A DNA stretch of 64,000 bases from Plotosus lineatus (GCA_024760905.1 CM045731.1:49453501-49517500), one strand, 5' to 3'. Shown: positions 1 through 11,240, numbered from the stretch's first letter. Numbers and translations: made by a program. The notes: generated from the sequence alone by a model not told the origin.

Positions 1-454
1 TCCAAAGAAATGCATGTTAACCACGCCGTCTTTTCCAAATTGTTTCTAGGTGTGAGTGAAAATGGTTGTTCCTTGGATGGACTGCTGACCTGTTCAGGAC
101 ACCCCACACCTTCACCCAGAGTCAGCTGACATATGCTCTAGCCTCTTAGCAATGTTAATAGGATAAAGTTGTTCAACTTTTTACCCACCGAATGTTAAAA
201 CGGTTCCGGAAAACAGATTAAACAATACAGGTGTGTCCTGGGAAAGACCAGAGTTGGAATTTTACACATAATGATGAGTCATGTTGGCTTGTTATGAAGG
301 AGGTGGGGAAAAAATTGGAAGCAGTTAGATTAATGGGGAGTGACTGAGTCATGTTCACCTTCATGCCAGGCCTGGAGATGTGTTCACGTCAGCCACATGA
401 CACAATTCATAATGTGCTGAGAAAATGGAATAAAGCAGTCTGCTATATATACTG

Positions 455-490
<36 letters not shown>

Positions 491-780
491 AGGGCAGGAA
501 CAATGTCAAAGCTAAGGTTCATTTCAAAAACTTGAAGATGTTTAGGTTTGTATATATCTTCACAAAATAAAAAAGTTGGTCGTGGAACGTAATATATTAT
601 TCATTCACAGCCCTGCAATGGTCTGTCAAGCTGTTCAGGGTGTACACTCCTTTGTGAGTATTCTGTTCCCGTGATAGTCTGATGTGCTGTTCAGGGTGTA
701 GCCCACCTTTCCCAGTGTCTGCTGAGATAGGCACCAGCCTCACTGTGACCCTGGTAGGATGAAGTTGTTCAGGAAATGAT
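1..780 (+). repeat. Degraded SINE-A fragments and a (CA)n tract
   Basis: SINE-A middle and tail motifs (gtgtgagtg..tggttg, ttcaggacaccccac, cagctgaca..ggataaagttgttcaac) at about 10-180, and again (ttcagggtgtac, ctgctgagataggcaccagc) at 603-780. (CA)14 lies at 460-488. 180-460 holds nothing recognisable. Confidence 0.6.
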
Positions 781-882
781 GGGCCGACTCTGTGCAAAAA
801 CAAGGTACTCATTAAACACTTACAACCTTAAACACTCAAGCATTTACATGTACACTCCTCTAAAAAATATCCAATTCACATA

Positions 883-1081
883 CAGTGGGGCCAATAAGTA
901 TTGGGCAACGTAAAAATGTGAAAGTTCTCCCATTTAAAAAGATAAGAGAGGTTTGTAATTTTCAATCATAGATACACATCAAGCTTGAGAGACAGAATGT
1001 AAAAAAAATCCAGGAAATCACATTGTATGATTTTGAAACAATTTATTTGTGAAAATAGGAGGCCAATAAGTATTGGGCAGC
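883..1081. repeat. Left terminal inverted repeat of Tc1 element
   Basis: Outer motif ggggccaataagtattgggc at 887-906 and inner near-copy ggaggccaataagtattggg at 1059-1078, separated by about 150 bp. It pairs with 2241-2437. Confidence 0.85.
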
Positions 1082-1096
1082 CAGCAAAAGTTACTT

Positions 1097-2110
1097 TTAA
1101 TACTTTGTAATGTAGCCTTGGTTGGCAATGACAGAAGTCAAACGGTTCCTGGAGTTCTTGACCAGGTCTACACACACTGTAGTTGGTATTTTGTCGCACT
1201 CCTCTGCACAGATCTTCTCTAGAGCTGTGATGTTTGAGGGCTGTCGCTTGGCAACTCGAAGTTTTAACTCCCTCCACAGGTTTTCGATTGGGTTGAGGTC
1301 TGGAGACTGGCTCGGCCACTCCAGAACCTTGCTATGCTTTTTACGGAGCCACTCCTTGGTTTTCTTGGCTGTGTGCTTTGGATTGTGATCATGCTGGAAG
1401 ACCCAGCCATGTTTCATCTTTAATGCTCTGACCGAGGGAAGGAGGTTTTTACCCAAAATGTCACAATACATGGCCCCATTCATGTTGCTATTGATACGGT
1501 GCAGTCTTCCTGTCCCTTTTGTAGAAAAGCATCCCCAAAGCATGATGTGTCCACCCCCAGGCTTTACAGTAGGTATGGTGTTCTTGGGATGCAACTCAGC
1601 ATTCGTCTTCCTCCAAACATGGCGAGTGCTGTTTAAACCAAAAAGTTCAATTTTGGTCTCATCTGACCACATCACATTCTCCCAATCCTCCTCTGGATCA
1701 TCCAGACGGTCTTTACATATTTCAGACGGGCCTTTACATGTTTTTTGTTTAGTAGGGGAACTTTTCGGGCAATGCAGGATTTCATCTCATGACGACGTAG
1801 TGTGTTGGTTATTGTCATCTTTGTGACGGTGGTTCCTGCCGTCTTCAAATCGTTGACCAGTTCCTGCCGTGTAGTTCTGGGCTGATTACTCACTGTCCTC
1901 AGGATCCTTTGAACTTGAGATCTTGCATGTAGCGCCACTCCTAGAGAGGTTATCAGTGATGTTATACTTCTTCCATTTTTTAATAATGTTTCCAACTATT
2001 GATCTTTTCTCACAAAGTTATTTACCAATTGCAGTTTGACTCATCCCAGCTTTGTGCAGTTGTACAATTTTATCTCTGGTGTCTTTGGGAAGCTCTCTGG
2101 TCTTGGTCAT
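1097..2110 (-). pseudogene. Tc1 transposase, frameshifted DD34E pseudogene
   Basis: Reads on the minus strand from an ATG at 2110. The N-terminal helix-turn-helix part has an in-frame TAA at about 2020. The middle continues in another frame to about 1672, and the catalytic part runs 1675-1097. Catalytic residues are visible: Asp in [11 protein letters not shown], Asp in [12 protein letters not shown], Glu in [10 protein letters not shown], with the 34-residue spacing of Tc1. At least one stop and two frame changes make it non-functional. Confidence 0.9.
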
Positions 2111-2240
2111 GGTGAAGACTGCAGTCAGGCAGTTTGAAGGTGTGTGCAGGTTTGAAGGTGTCTCTTATGCATCTAATCAGTTCAAACAGGTGTCATCCAT
2201 ACTGCTAACGAGTGGGGGCTGAAATAATGTTTGTTTTCTA

Positions 2241-2437
2241 GCTGCCCAATACTTATTGGCCTCCCATTGTCACAAATAAATTGTTTAAAAATCATACAAT
2301 GTGATTTCCTGGATTTTTTTACATTCTGTCTCTCAAGCTTGATGTGTACCTATGATGAAAATTACAAACCTCTCTTATCTTTCTAAATGGGTGACCTTGC
2401 ACATTTTTACGTTGCCCAATGCTTATTGGCCCCACTG
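2241..2437. repeat. Right terminal inverted repeat of Tc1 element
   Basis: Reverse complement of the left repeat, with inner motif at 2241-2265 and outer motif at 2412-2437. Small differences (gtgaccttgcacatt versus the left arm) show decay. Confidence 0.85.
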
Positions 2438-2524
2438 TATTGTGCATGGTTTTGGATTGTCTGAGGAAATCGGGGTACTCAGAGGAAATACACACACACA
2501 GCTTTTTGCAGTAACATATTTGCA

Positions 2525-2835
2525 ATAACATGTTATTCATTCATTTTTCTAAGTGGCTTAATCCTAAATAGAGTCGCAGGGAGGCTGGCACCTATCTGAG
2601 CTGACTTTGATTGAAGGTTGAAGGCAAGGAACCACCATGAACAGCTCACCAGACTGTTGCAGGGCTAACAACCATTCACACTCTCATACCTACCAGCAAC
2701 TTAGGACCCCCAGTCAGCCTACTCTGCATGTTTTAGTACTGTAGGAGGAAACTGAGGTACCCGAGGCATAGAGATGCCTTTACCAGGCCGGGACTTGAAC
2801 CCAGGACCCACTTTCTGTGAAGTGTATAGGCTTAT
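2525..2835 (-). repeat. SINE-A, degraded
   Basis: Minus-strand copy: aagtggcttaatcctaaata, ggaggctggcacctatctga, accattcacactctcatacc, then the B-box side gggacttgaacccaggaccc. Confidence 0.75.
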
Positions 2836-3286
2836 CTATCTATAATGTAACAATTAATTAATTTTTAATTAAATTAATGAATTAATTAAATTATTAATTA
2901 CAGGAGCTAAATGTCATATGGCATATGTGATAAACAGACTTCCTGTCCTCAGTATCTCCTGGTTCCTGTTAATAGGGATGGGCCATCATGAGTTTCATGC
3001 ATTCAGCAACTGAGTGGTAATCCATGTTATGCTAAGCTAAATGCATACTGGCTGTTCTGTTTGGTATTTAATGGGAAGAATATACTTTTCTATATATTTA
3101 CAAGAATTTGAATAAAATAATAACACATCTCCATTTATTGCAATCCAGTGGAAAAGGATAAAAGATTACAGTTATTCCATTCAAACTCAACAGACATGAC
3201 TTATTGCAGTGATAGCAGTCAGGCGATCGCTCCATATCTGACCAGAGCTTGTGGAATAAGTGTTAATCACCTCCCCCAAGGTGTGT
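2836..3286. other. AT-rich spacer
   Basis: 2850-2902 is a self-complementary run of taatt/aatta units. No gene or recognisable element was seen in the rest. Confidence 0.4.
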
Positions 3287-3447
3287 GGGGCTGGTGGTGT
3301 AGTGGTTAGGGTGCTGCACTCATGATTGGGAGGTTACAAGTTCAAATCCCAATCCCTGGGTAAGGTCTCAACCACAAGTGTGCCTCTGTTCACCCAGCAG
3401 TACAAATGGGTACCAGTAAAAATATACTGGGAAGGTACCCTGCAATG
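3287..3447 (+). repeat. SINE-3, 5' half only, fused to LINE
   Basis: tRNA-like head with A box TGGTGTAGTGG and B box agttcaaatccc, then the body ..cctctgttcacccagcag.. shared with the copies at 23170 and 25192. It stops at ctgcaatgga, where the LINE begins on the opposite strand, so its 3' half was lost in the join. Confidence 0.8.
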
Positions 3448-5042
3448 GACCATTCCAACCTGCCTGCACATGCTTCTTCACCTCTTTTCCACACTCTCCA
3501 GTGCTGTGGACTGTTGAGCCTAAGTACTTGAAATCCTCCACCTTCTTCATCTCTGCTCACTGTTCCTCTTGGGTCCTTTTTGTTCACAGACATGTATTCT
3601 GTCTTACTGAGGCTAACCTTCATTCCTCTCCTTTCCAGGAAATACTTCCACCTCTCTAGAGTTTCCTGCACTTGTTCTCTGCTCTCACTACAGATCACAA
3701 TGTCATTTGCAAACATCATAGTCCATGGGGATTCTTGTATAACCTCGTCTGTCAGCCTGTCCATCACCATAGAAAACAAGAAGGGGCTCAGAGCTGATCC
3801 TTGATGCAGTCCCACCTCCATCTTGAACTTTTCTGTCACGCCAACAGCACACCTCACCACTGTCTTACATCTCTCATACATGTCCTGCACCACTCTAACA
3901 TACTTCTCTGCCACTCCAGACTTCCTCATACAATACCACAGTTCCTCTCTCAGTACCCTATCATATGCTTTCTCCAGATCCACAAAGGCACAATGCAGCT
4001 CCCTCTGACCTTCTCTGTACTCCTTTATTAACATCCTCAAAGCAAACACTGCATCTGTGGTGCTCTTTCTTTGCATGAAACCAAACTGTTGTTCACAAAT
4101 GCTGACCTCTGCCCGTAGTCTAGCTTCCACTATTCTTTCCCATAACTTCATCGTCTGGCTCATCAACTTTATCCCTCTGTCGTTGCCACAACTCTGCACA
4201 TCTCCCGTGTTCTTAAAAATAAACACCAGCACACTTCTCCGCCAGGGCAGTGGTGGTCTAGTGGTATAGGGCGCTGGATCGCTGATCCAAAGATTGGGGG
4301 TTCAAGTCCCACTCTCCACAAGGTTGTCACTGTCCCCCCAGTGCAGCTAACTGGGTTATCAAAGGTCGGCCATGTCTCTCACTGTCTATGGTGTGAGGCA
4401 TGTAAAAGAACCATTGCTGACTTTCGACAAGAGTAGGCTGCAAAGTCGTCAGCGTGTTTCCACCCTGCGATGGCCTGGTGAGCTGTCCTCGGTGTACTCT
4501 GCCCTCGCCCGAAGTTGGCTGGGATGGGTACCAGCCTCCCCGTGACCCAAGTTAGGATTAAGCGGGTACAGAAAATGAACTGAACTTATCCTCCATTCCT
4601 CCAGCATCCTCTCACTCACTATGACCTTGTTGAATGTTCTTGTCAAAAAGTCTACTGTGACCTCTCCTAGATATTTCCATACCTCCACAGGTATGTCATC
4701 GGGTCCAACTGCCTTTACACTTTTCATCCTCTTCAATGCCCTCCTCACTTCACCCTTACTAATCTTTGCTACTTCCTGGTCCTCAACAGTCACCTCTTCG
4801 ACTCTTTTTTCTCTCTCATTTTCCTCATTCATCAGCTCTTCAAAGTACTCTTTCCATCTTCCCAGCACACTTCTGTCATCAGTCAATACATTTCCCTCTC
4901 TGTCCTTAATCACCCTAACTTGCTGCACGTCCTTCCCATCTCTATTTCTCTGCTCTGCCAGCGTGTATAAATCATTTTCTTCCTCCTTACTGTCCAAACT
5001 AGCATACAAGTCATCATATGCCCTCTGTTTGGCCTTTGACAC
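3448..5042 (-). pseudogene. RTE reverse transcriptase (remnant, active-site change)
   Basis: The linker (KGEVRRALKRMKS, VGPDDIPVEVWKYLG) at about 5042-4595 is split by a SINE-2 from the RT core at about 4240-3450 (FVDLEKAYDRV, GLHQGSALSPFLFSMVMD, MMFANDIVICSES). The active-site motif normally reads F/YADD; here it is FAND, so one catalytic Asp is lost. The frame ends at QAGWNG where the SINE-3 junction lies. Confidence 0.87.
4246..4588 (+). repeat. SINE-2 inserted in the LINE RT (with SINE-A-type tail)
   Basis: Head ggcagtggtggtctagtgg with perfect pol III A box (TGGTCTAGTGG) and a B box close to GGTTCAAGTCC. The body ..gtgcagctaactgggtta.. is followed by a tail ending attaagcgggtacagaaaatg, the SINE-A type. 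The LINE sequence resumes right after it with an imperfect duplication (cttctccgcc / cttatcctcc). Confidence 0.88.
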
Positions 5043-5123
5043 CGCTACCTTTGCCTTACCCTGTGCTTCCCTGTACTCCTGTTTACTCTCTTCAGTCCTC
5101 TCAATGTCCCACTTCTTCTTAGC

Positions 5124-5995
5124 TTACCTCCTTCTTTGTACACACTGCTGCACTTCCTCATTCCACCAGCAAGCCTCCTTAACTACTTTCCTTCCAGAAG
5201 ACACACCAAGTACTGTCCTACCTGTCCCCCTGATCACATTAGCTGTAGTTGTCCAGTCATCTGGAAGCACTTCCTGACCACCAAAAGCCTGTTTCAGCTC
5301 CTCGTTGAAGACAACACGACACTCTTCCTTTTTCAGCTTCCCCACTTTGACTTCTACAGTGCCTTTGTCTTCTTCCCCTTCCTCACCATCATCATCATAG
5401 TCTACCTGTGTGCTCCTACCTTTGCTTTTATAAGTCACCCTAAGCTCCTGTCTCTTCTGCACGAAAGTATTCACCACAGTATTTTGCAAATGTCCTTCTA
5501 TGTTCCTGTCCAGGATACCAAACCTCCCCATCACTTCCTCGTCCCCTCTGTTGCCTGCACCAACATGTTCATTGAAGTCTGCACCAGTGACCATTCTTTC
5601 ACCTCTGGGGTACTCTGCATCACTTCATCTAACTCACTCTAGAATCTCTCCTTCTCTTCTAGCTCACATCCTGCCTGTGGGGCATAAGCACTAACAACAT
5701 TGAACATCAGGCTTTCAATTTCCCACTTGAGACTCTTCACTTTGTCTGACACTCTTTTCACTTCTGGAACATTCCTGACAAACACCTCCTTCAAGATGAC
5801 TCCTACTCCATTTCTCTTCCCATCCATACCATGATAAAATAGCTTAAACCCTACTCTAGCCTTGCTACCTTTCCACCTAGTCTCCTGAACACACAGTATG
5901 TCCACCTTCCTCCTCTGCATCATGTCAGCCAGCTCTCTACCTTTTCCTGTCATAGTTCCAACATTCAAAGTCCCTACTCTCAGTCCTAGACTCAT
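5124..5995 (-). pseudogene. RTE endonuclease domain (remnant)
   Basis: Begins LRVGTLNVGTMTGKGREL and carries the AP-endonuclease signature VQETRWKG, with the Glu used in metal binding, then SAYAPQAG. After a frameshift near 5600 comes GADFNEHVG (the D-x-N motif). Two separate frames and internal deletions show it is dead. Confidence 0.85.
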
Positions 5996-6290
5996 GCCTT
6001 TCCTTTTCTCTTTCTGCCTAAGACATGCCTCCCGCCTCTCCTTCTTCGACCAACAGTAGTCCAGTTTCCACCAGCACCCTGTTGATTAACAGCACCGATA
6101 GCGGTCGTTGTTAACCTGAGCTTCCTCGATCGATCTGGTTTGGAAGTCATATTAATGATTCGCATGTTTGATCTAGCATAGGTCTTACACCGGATGCCCT
6201 TCCTGACACAACCCTTTCCATTTATCTGGGCTTGGGACCAGTGTGAGAAAGTACACTGGCTTGAGCCCCCATAAGGCAGACTTATACCCT

Positions 6291-6815
6291 GAACACCTCT
6301 TCAAGCCACTGTGCAAAAATATACCACTCCATTACATAATCACTCAAAAGGTTGTGCACAAGCTGACTGGTCCACTATTTTGGAATCAAAAATTATTATT
6401 TCTGGTGGATAATGCTTGAATCAAAACAAGTGTTTTTCTCATGGTTTTTCATGGTGACTTGTTTTTGTTGGCTTGTTCAATCATTTCACATTTTTGCTTT
6501 TCTTTTGTTTTTTTGTAATATATGTATTACTGTATGGAGTGCAAATGACCTTTTCCTGATTGAGTGTGATGAACATGTCAGAACACCCACCACTCTATTA
6601 GCCTTCTCAAAGCAAAGAGCTCATATCACAATTGCCCCAGTGTCATAGTTAAAATGTCTAACTATAAACAAATCTCATTTTAGTTTGACTTTCATTGTTT
6701 CTATGTTTTATATACTAAACTTCCTAAAGAGAGTTAAAGAGACTTGCTTTCATGTATGCCCAAGCTCACCTGTGTCCATCATAATTTAAATTTTTTTTTA
6801 TAAAAAAACAGTTTT
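6291..6815. other. Unannotated spacer
   Basis: AT-rich single-copy-looking DNA with no coding signal or recognised repeat. Confidence 0.4.
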
Positions 6816-6817
6816 AG

Positions 6818-7175
6818 TGGTCAACACAGTAGTGCAGTGGTTAGCATGTCCGCGTCACAGCAAGAAGGTCCTGGGTTGGATTCCCAGCTCGGGAGTTTCT
6901 GTGTGGAGTTTGCATGTTCTCCTTGTGCTTGCGTGGGTTTCCTCGGGGTATTCTGGTTCCCTCTCACAGTCCAAAAACATGCATAGTAGGTTAATTGGCT
7001 GTGCCAAATCTCCACTTCGAGAGTGAGTGTGAGTATGAATGGTTTTGTGTGTGTTTGCCCTGCGATGGAGTGGCAAGCTGTCCATGGTGTATCCCGCCAT
7101 TGCCCAGAGTCAGCTGAGATGGGCTCCAGCCTCCCCACGACTCTAATTAGGATTAAGCAGTTCAAAAAATGAATG
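6818..7175 (+). repeat. SINE-A, nearly full length
   Basis: The best plus-strand copy: tRNA-like head tagtgcagtggttagcatg, cacagcaagaaggtcctggg, body ctgtgtggagtttgcatgtt, and tail ctccagcctccccacgactc..taattaggattaag. It resembles the widespread AFC-type fish SINEs by memory of the family. Confidence 0.85.
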
Positions 7176-7649
7176 GGTTTAGTGTGCTTTTGCTGCTGTT
7201 TCCATGGAGTTATATTAAACCAGTTGTGCACATCAGGCTCAGTGGATGTTGCTGAATTTAATTAAATCTCGTGGGACTATTCACCTTTGGTAAATAACTG
7301 TTACATATAAAATGATCACATGTTTCCATCTTCCTGTTGCACAATGGTTGTTTTTTTTTTTAGTATATGAATGACATATAAAAATATATTGAATTTCGAA
7401 TTTTGATTTATGGGATTATAGTTTGGATTTGGTTTGGTGTGTAGGCATAGTAGTTCTTAGATTTGTGAAAAACCCCTATTAAACAGCAGGTCTAAGTATG
7501 TATGTGAAATAGTGTATGCAAGTGTGTATATGTGTGTGTGTGTGTGTGTTTGTTAAGTCCAGCTGCATATCGCAAACGGTCTCCTCCTAATGGGCCTCTA
7601 TCTCTGACATAGACTAAATAGAGTTCCTCATTATAAACACACAGCAAGG

Positions 7650-7686
<37 letters not shown>

Positions 7687-7839
7687 CACACACACACACT
7701 CTCCCACTCCCATGTTCCTCTGAGCAGTTACCTCTTCGGACACTTCAGAAAAGGTTTCCTGTGTCCAGACTTGTCTCACTGACTCTGAGCAGCACCTCAT
7801 GCTTTTTATAAAATGTACTTGATTTCAGCGGCACCTCGG
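7176..7839. other. Spacer with (TG)n and (CA)n microsatellites
   Basis: (TG)n at about 7525-7550 and (CA)n at 7652-7682 with a further short run to 7700. Otherwise no recognised feature. Confidence 0.6.
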
Positions 7840-8430
7840 ACTTCATCCATCCATGTGCCGGACTCTTCACTCCTGGTAGGGTTGTAGGGAGACTGGAACC
7901 TATCTTAGCTGACAATGGGTGAAGATGATTTACACCCTGAACAGCTTGCCAGACCATCACAAGGCCAACACAGACACAACCATTCACACTCAGACTTAGG
8001 GATAATCTGGAACAGCCACTTAACCTACCATGCATGCTTTAGAACGAGCCAATTAGATGGGAGGAAGCCCACACAAGCGGGGTGGGGGTGGCGGTGGTGC
8101 AACTTACACACAGAAATAGCTTTACCAGAACTTGAACCCAAGACCTTCCTGCTGTGAAGACTTGCTAACCACTATATCACCGTGCTGACTCACAAACTCA
8201 CTCATTGTTTCACTCATTTGCTGAACCACTTACTTCTATTCGTGTTGCGGGGAGACTGGAGCCTATTTCAGCTGACACTGGGAAAGGTGGGCTACACTCT
8301 GAACAGCACATCAGACCATCACGGGAACAATACACACACAACCATTTACACTCAAACTTACATTTAGGAGTAAATTAAAACAACCAGTTCACTGAATGTG
8401 TATGTTTTAGGACTGTTGGAGGAAACTGGA
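7840..8430 (-). repeat. Two adjacent SINE-A copies, degraded
   Basis: Both read on the minus strand. The first (about 7850-8190) ends in the head region gaacccaagacc..tgctaaccactatatcacc. The second (8195-8430) lacks the head. Confidence 0.75.
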
Positions 8431-8859
8431 GGATGTACTTAGAAGCAATTTTTTATTTTTAAATAAATACTGCAGATAAATAAATAAAAATAGTTTCTGC
8501 ATGGATCCTCCTGACCTGCAGGTGGCACTGTACATCTTTCTTGGATTTTCTTCTTCTGTTTTTGTCAAGCTGTACTGTTGTATTTTCAGGAGGTACTTCA
8601 CTATCTCCAAGTTCATTAGAATTGTAATAAAGTTACATGAAAATAATAATAAAAAAAACTAATAAGTGTTCAACAGTCAGCACTCTATGAAGAAAAAAAA
8701 TCTGAAATCCTTTAAATCTGCCTTTTAAAAAAATGTTAGACATTTAATGTCAGAGTTATGGAATATTTTTTTGGTGCAGGCTGAAGACAGAAACAGTCTG
8801 ACACCTTGTTTTAATCACAGTCCCCCTGCATTTTGTTTTATCAAAGCTTCAAGAAGGTG

Positions 8860-9300
8860 GGATGGTGGTCTAGTCATTAGCACTTCTGCTCCATAGTAAA
8901 AAAGAGCCGGAGTTCGAGGCCCAGGCTCAGTGAGAGTGTTTCTGTGTGGAGTTTGCATGTTCTCACCATACTCCACACAGAAATGTCCATGCATGTACAC
9001 TTACACTTTAATAATAACGTCATAATACTATTTAGGGAGGCGTGGTAGCGCATCTGCCTTGCTGCACAGGCGTGATTGTTGCTGTGTGGAGTTTACATGT
9101 TCTGCCTGTGCTTACATGGGTTTGCTCTGGGTACTACCATTCCATCCAACAGTCCAGAGACATGCACATTAGGTTAATAGTTGTGGGTATGAGTTGTGTG
9201 TACATTGGCCCTGCGATGGTCTGACAAACAGTTCATAATGTAGCCTGCCTTCACTCATAATTGGGTGAAATAGGTTTGAGTCCCCGCCCAGTAGTAACAT
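8860..9300 (+). repeat. SINE-A fragments
   Basis: Head and body at 8860-8975 (ggtggtctagtcattagcac, tctgtgtggagtttgcatg). A second copy at 9035-9300 has the cabox head gcgtggtagcgcatctgcct and a degraded tail. Confidence 0.7.
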
Positions 9301-9429
9301 TATGCAGTTTGGAATATGAGTAAGTGAGTGGTGATACTAGTTTTTCTTACGTGAAGTTTTAGTTTGTCAAAAGAGCTTAATTTTCTATTAAAAAAACCTC
9401 TCCCCACAAGACATAGACACACACACACA

Positions 9430-9432
<3 letters not shown>

Positions 9433-9476
<44 letters not shown>
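9433..9476. repeat. (TA)n microsatellite
   Basis: About 22 TA units directly upstream of a SINE-2; another short (TA)n follows that SINE at 9829-9846. Confidence 0.9.
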
Positions 9477-9479
<3 letters not shown>

Positions 9480-9480
<1 letters not shown>

Positions 9481-9827
9481 GGGCAGTGGTGGTCTAGTGG
9501 TATAGGACACTGGATTGCTGATCCAAAGGTTGGGGGTTCGAGTCCCACTCTCCACAAGGTTGTCACTGTCCCCCCCAGTGCGGCTAACTGGGTTATCAAA
9601 GGCGGGCCATGTCTCTCACTGTCTATGGTGTGAGGCATGTAAAAGAACCATTGCTGACTTTCATAAAGAGGAGCTGCAAAGTCATCAGTGTGTTTCTGTC
9701 CCTTGCTAAAAGGGTTGTGACAGGAAGGGCATCCGACGTAAAAACCTCTGCCAAATCAAACATGCGAATTAGATGATTCGCTGTGGCGACTCCTGAGTAA
9801 AAGGGAAAAAGCCGAAAGGATGACAGA
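9480..9827 (+). repeat. SINE-2, full length with LINE-type tail
   Basis: Complete head (A box TGGTCTAGTGG, B box GGTTCGAGTCC), the central body, the segment gacaggaagggcatccgacg matching the LINE leader, and the tail gattcgctgtggcgactcct matching the LINE's last codons. It lies between (TA)n runs. Confidence 0.9.
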
Positions 9828-9849
9828 TATATATATATATATATATAAA

Positions 9850-10410
9850 AAATAGATATAGATATAAATAGATAGACATTAAGAAGTTAAAAGAAACATT
9901 TTTATTCCTTTATATCAACTAAGTCGCTCTCATATGCACACAGCTTGAGAGAGATATAGTGACAGACCAAATCCCTCGGTTCCACTGTATGACTATAAAG
10001 CTGAGGCCTTGGAACGCTCTGGTGTCTGCTGTCTCTCAGTATGGGCTGTTATAGTGAAGGCTGATCCGACTGTCAGGTAGAGAGCTGAGAATCCAAACTT
10101 TTCTGTGAAACCCAGCCAAGTGTGATATATATCCTGGAACAGCACACTTGACGAAGTACAATGAATATAAACAGAGCTAAGTCATGATGTCATTGCGATG
10201 GTATCTTGCATCACCTGCTCACAGTGGAAGCCTGACTTACATCACAAAGATCACTGAAGGCAACACTAGTTACTATTTCTATGCTCTATTTTCATGTTCC
10301 TCGCACAAGTCTTCAGGATAAATTGAGACAGGAACAACAAGCGGCCTGTGAATTTCGTTCCGTAGTTATAATGTGTTTGATTTGTCCATTGAATTGAATA
10401 CTACAAACAT
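9850..10410. other. Non-repetitive spacer
   Basis: Mixed-composition DNA without recognised repeat or open coding frame; nothing more can be said. Confidence 0.4.
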
Positions 10411-10411
10411 T

Positions 10412-10537
10412 TATCACTCACCTAGTTGCAGAGCCGCTTAACCCTAGTAAGGTCTCTGACAAACTGGAGCCTATCTCAGCTGACACTAGGTGAAGGCGGG
10501 GTATACCCTGAACAGTTTGCCAGACTATCACAGGACC

Positions 10538-10592
<55 letters not shown>

Positions 10593-10800
10593 CCATTCAC
10601 AGACACATCTACACCTAGGGGCAATTTGAAACAGTCATTTAGTCGAAAGTGTTTTTGACTAGGAAACCAGAATACCTAGAGGAATCCCACACATTCACAG
10701 GAGAATATGCAAAATTCACTATTGCCGTGCTTGGGACTCAAACCCAGGACCTATTTGTTGTGAGGCAGATGTGCTAACCAGTACATCACTGCGCCACCCA
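10412..10800 (-). repeat. SINE-A carrying an internal (CA)n
   Basis: Minus-strand SINE-A from cagagccgcttaaccctagt to tgctaaccagtacatcactg. The ancestral cacacaacca site is expanded to about 25 CA units at 10541-10590. Confidence 0.8.
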
Positions 10801-10884
10801 ATCCAAACCATCACCCCAAAAGTGAAAACATAAACAATTTGTATAGTAGACTGTTTAAAAATATTATTGTATATGGTAGTACTT

Positions 10885-11240
10885 CAGTCTTTAATGCGTC
10901 CACCTCACAGCAAGAATGTGGAAGAACAGCAAGAACCAGGCTCAGCGAGGGAGTTTTATTTGCTGAACCACTTGATTCTATCAGAGTTGCGAGGAGGCTG
11001 GAGCCTAACTCAGCCAAATCTGGGCGAGGGCTGGGTACCACTAAAACAGATCACCAAGCTATCGCACACACATTTTCACTCACACTCACATATAGGAGCA
11101 ATTTGGATCAGCCAGTCATAGTCTAACGTGCATGTGTTTGGACTGTGGGAGGAAACTTGAAGGAAACCCATACAAGCAAGGGAGAACATACTAGTACATA
11201 CTCCACACAGAAACACTCATTGAGCCCAGGAAAGCACTTA
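10885..11240 (-). repeat. SINE-A, partial, rearranged
   Basis: Minus-strand body (gaggctggagcctaactcag, gtttggactgtgggaggaaa) ending at tccacacagaaac..gagccc, preceded by a short SINE-A head piece on the plus strand (ccacctcacagcaagaatg). Confidence 0.7.

Larger units (their letters stand above)
883..2437 (-). mobile_element. Complete Tc1-like transposon, IR/DR type, dead
   Basis: Bounded by CAGTGGGGCCAATAAG and its reverse complement (one mismatch inside), each flanked by TA (881-882 and 2438-2439), the Tc1/mariner target duplication. Total 1555 bp. The terminal repeats are about 200 bp long and hold an inner near-copy of the outer motif, the IR/DR arrangement known from Sleeping Beauty-type fish elements. 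It sits inside an older SINE-A (minus strand; pieces at about 800-880 and 2440-2500). Confidence 0.93.
3448..6290 (-). mobile_element. RTE-type LINE retrotransposon, broken, 3' truncated
   Basis: On the minus strand, an untranslated leader (about 6290-6000), an AP-endonuclease domain, a linker and a reverse transcriptase follow in the order of RTE LINEs. The frame is broken several times and a SINE-2 interrupts it at 4246-4588. The last quarter of the ORF is missing: at 3447/3448 the element is fused to half of a SINE-3. The true C-terminal end of this family appears as separate short insertions at 16379, 21634 and 62540. Confidence 0.88.

Noticed and set aside
597..812. Small open frame at the left edge
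   Set aside because: Antisense of a SINE-A tail; similar frames appear at most SINE-A copies.
9480..9555. Genuine tRNA gene
   Set aside because: A and B boxes are perfect, but the same sequence recurs many times with SINE body, tail and target duplications.
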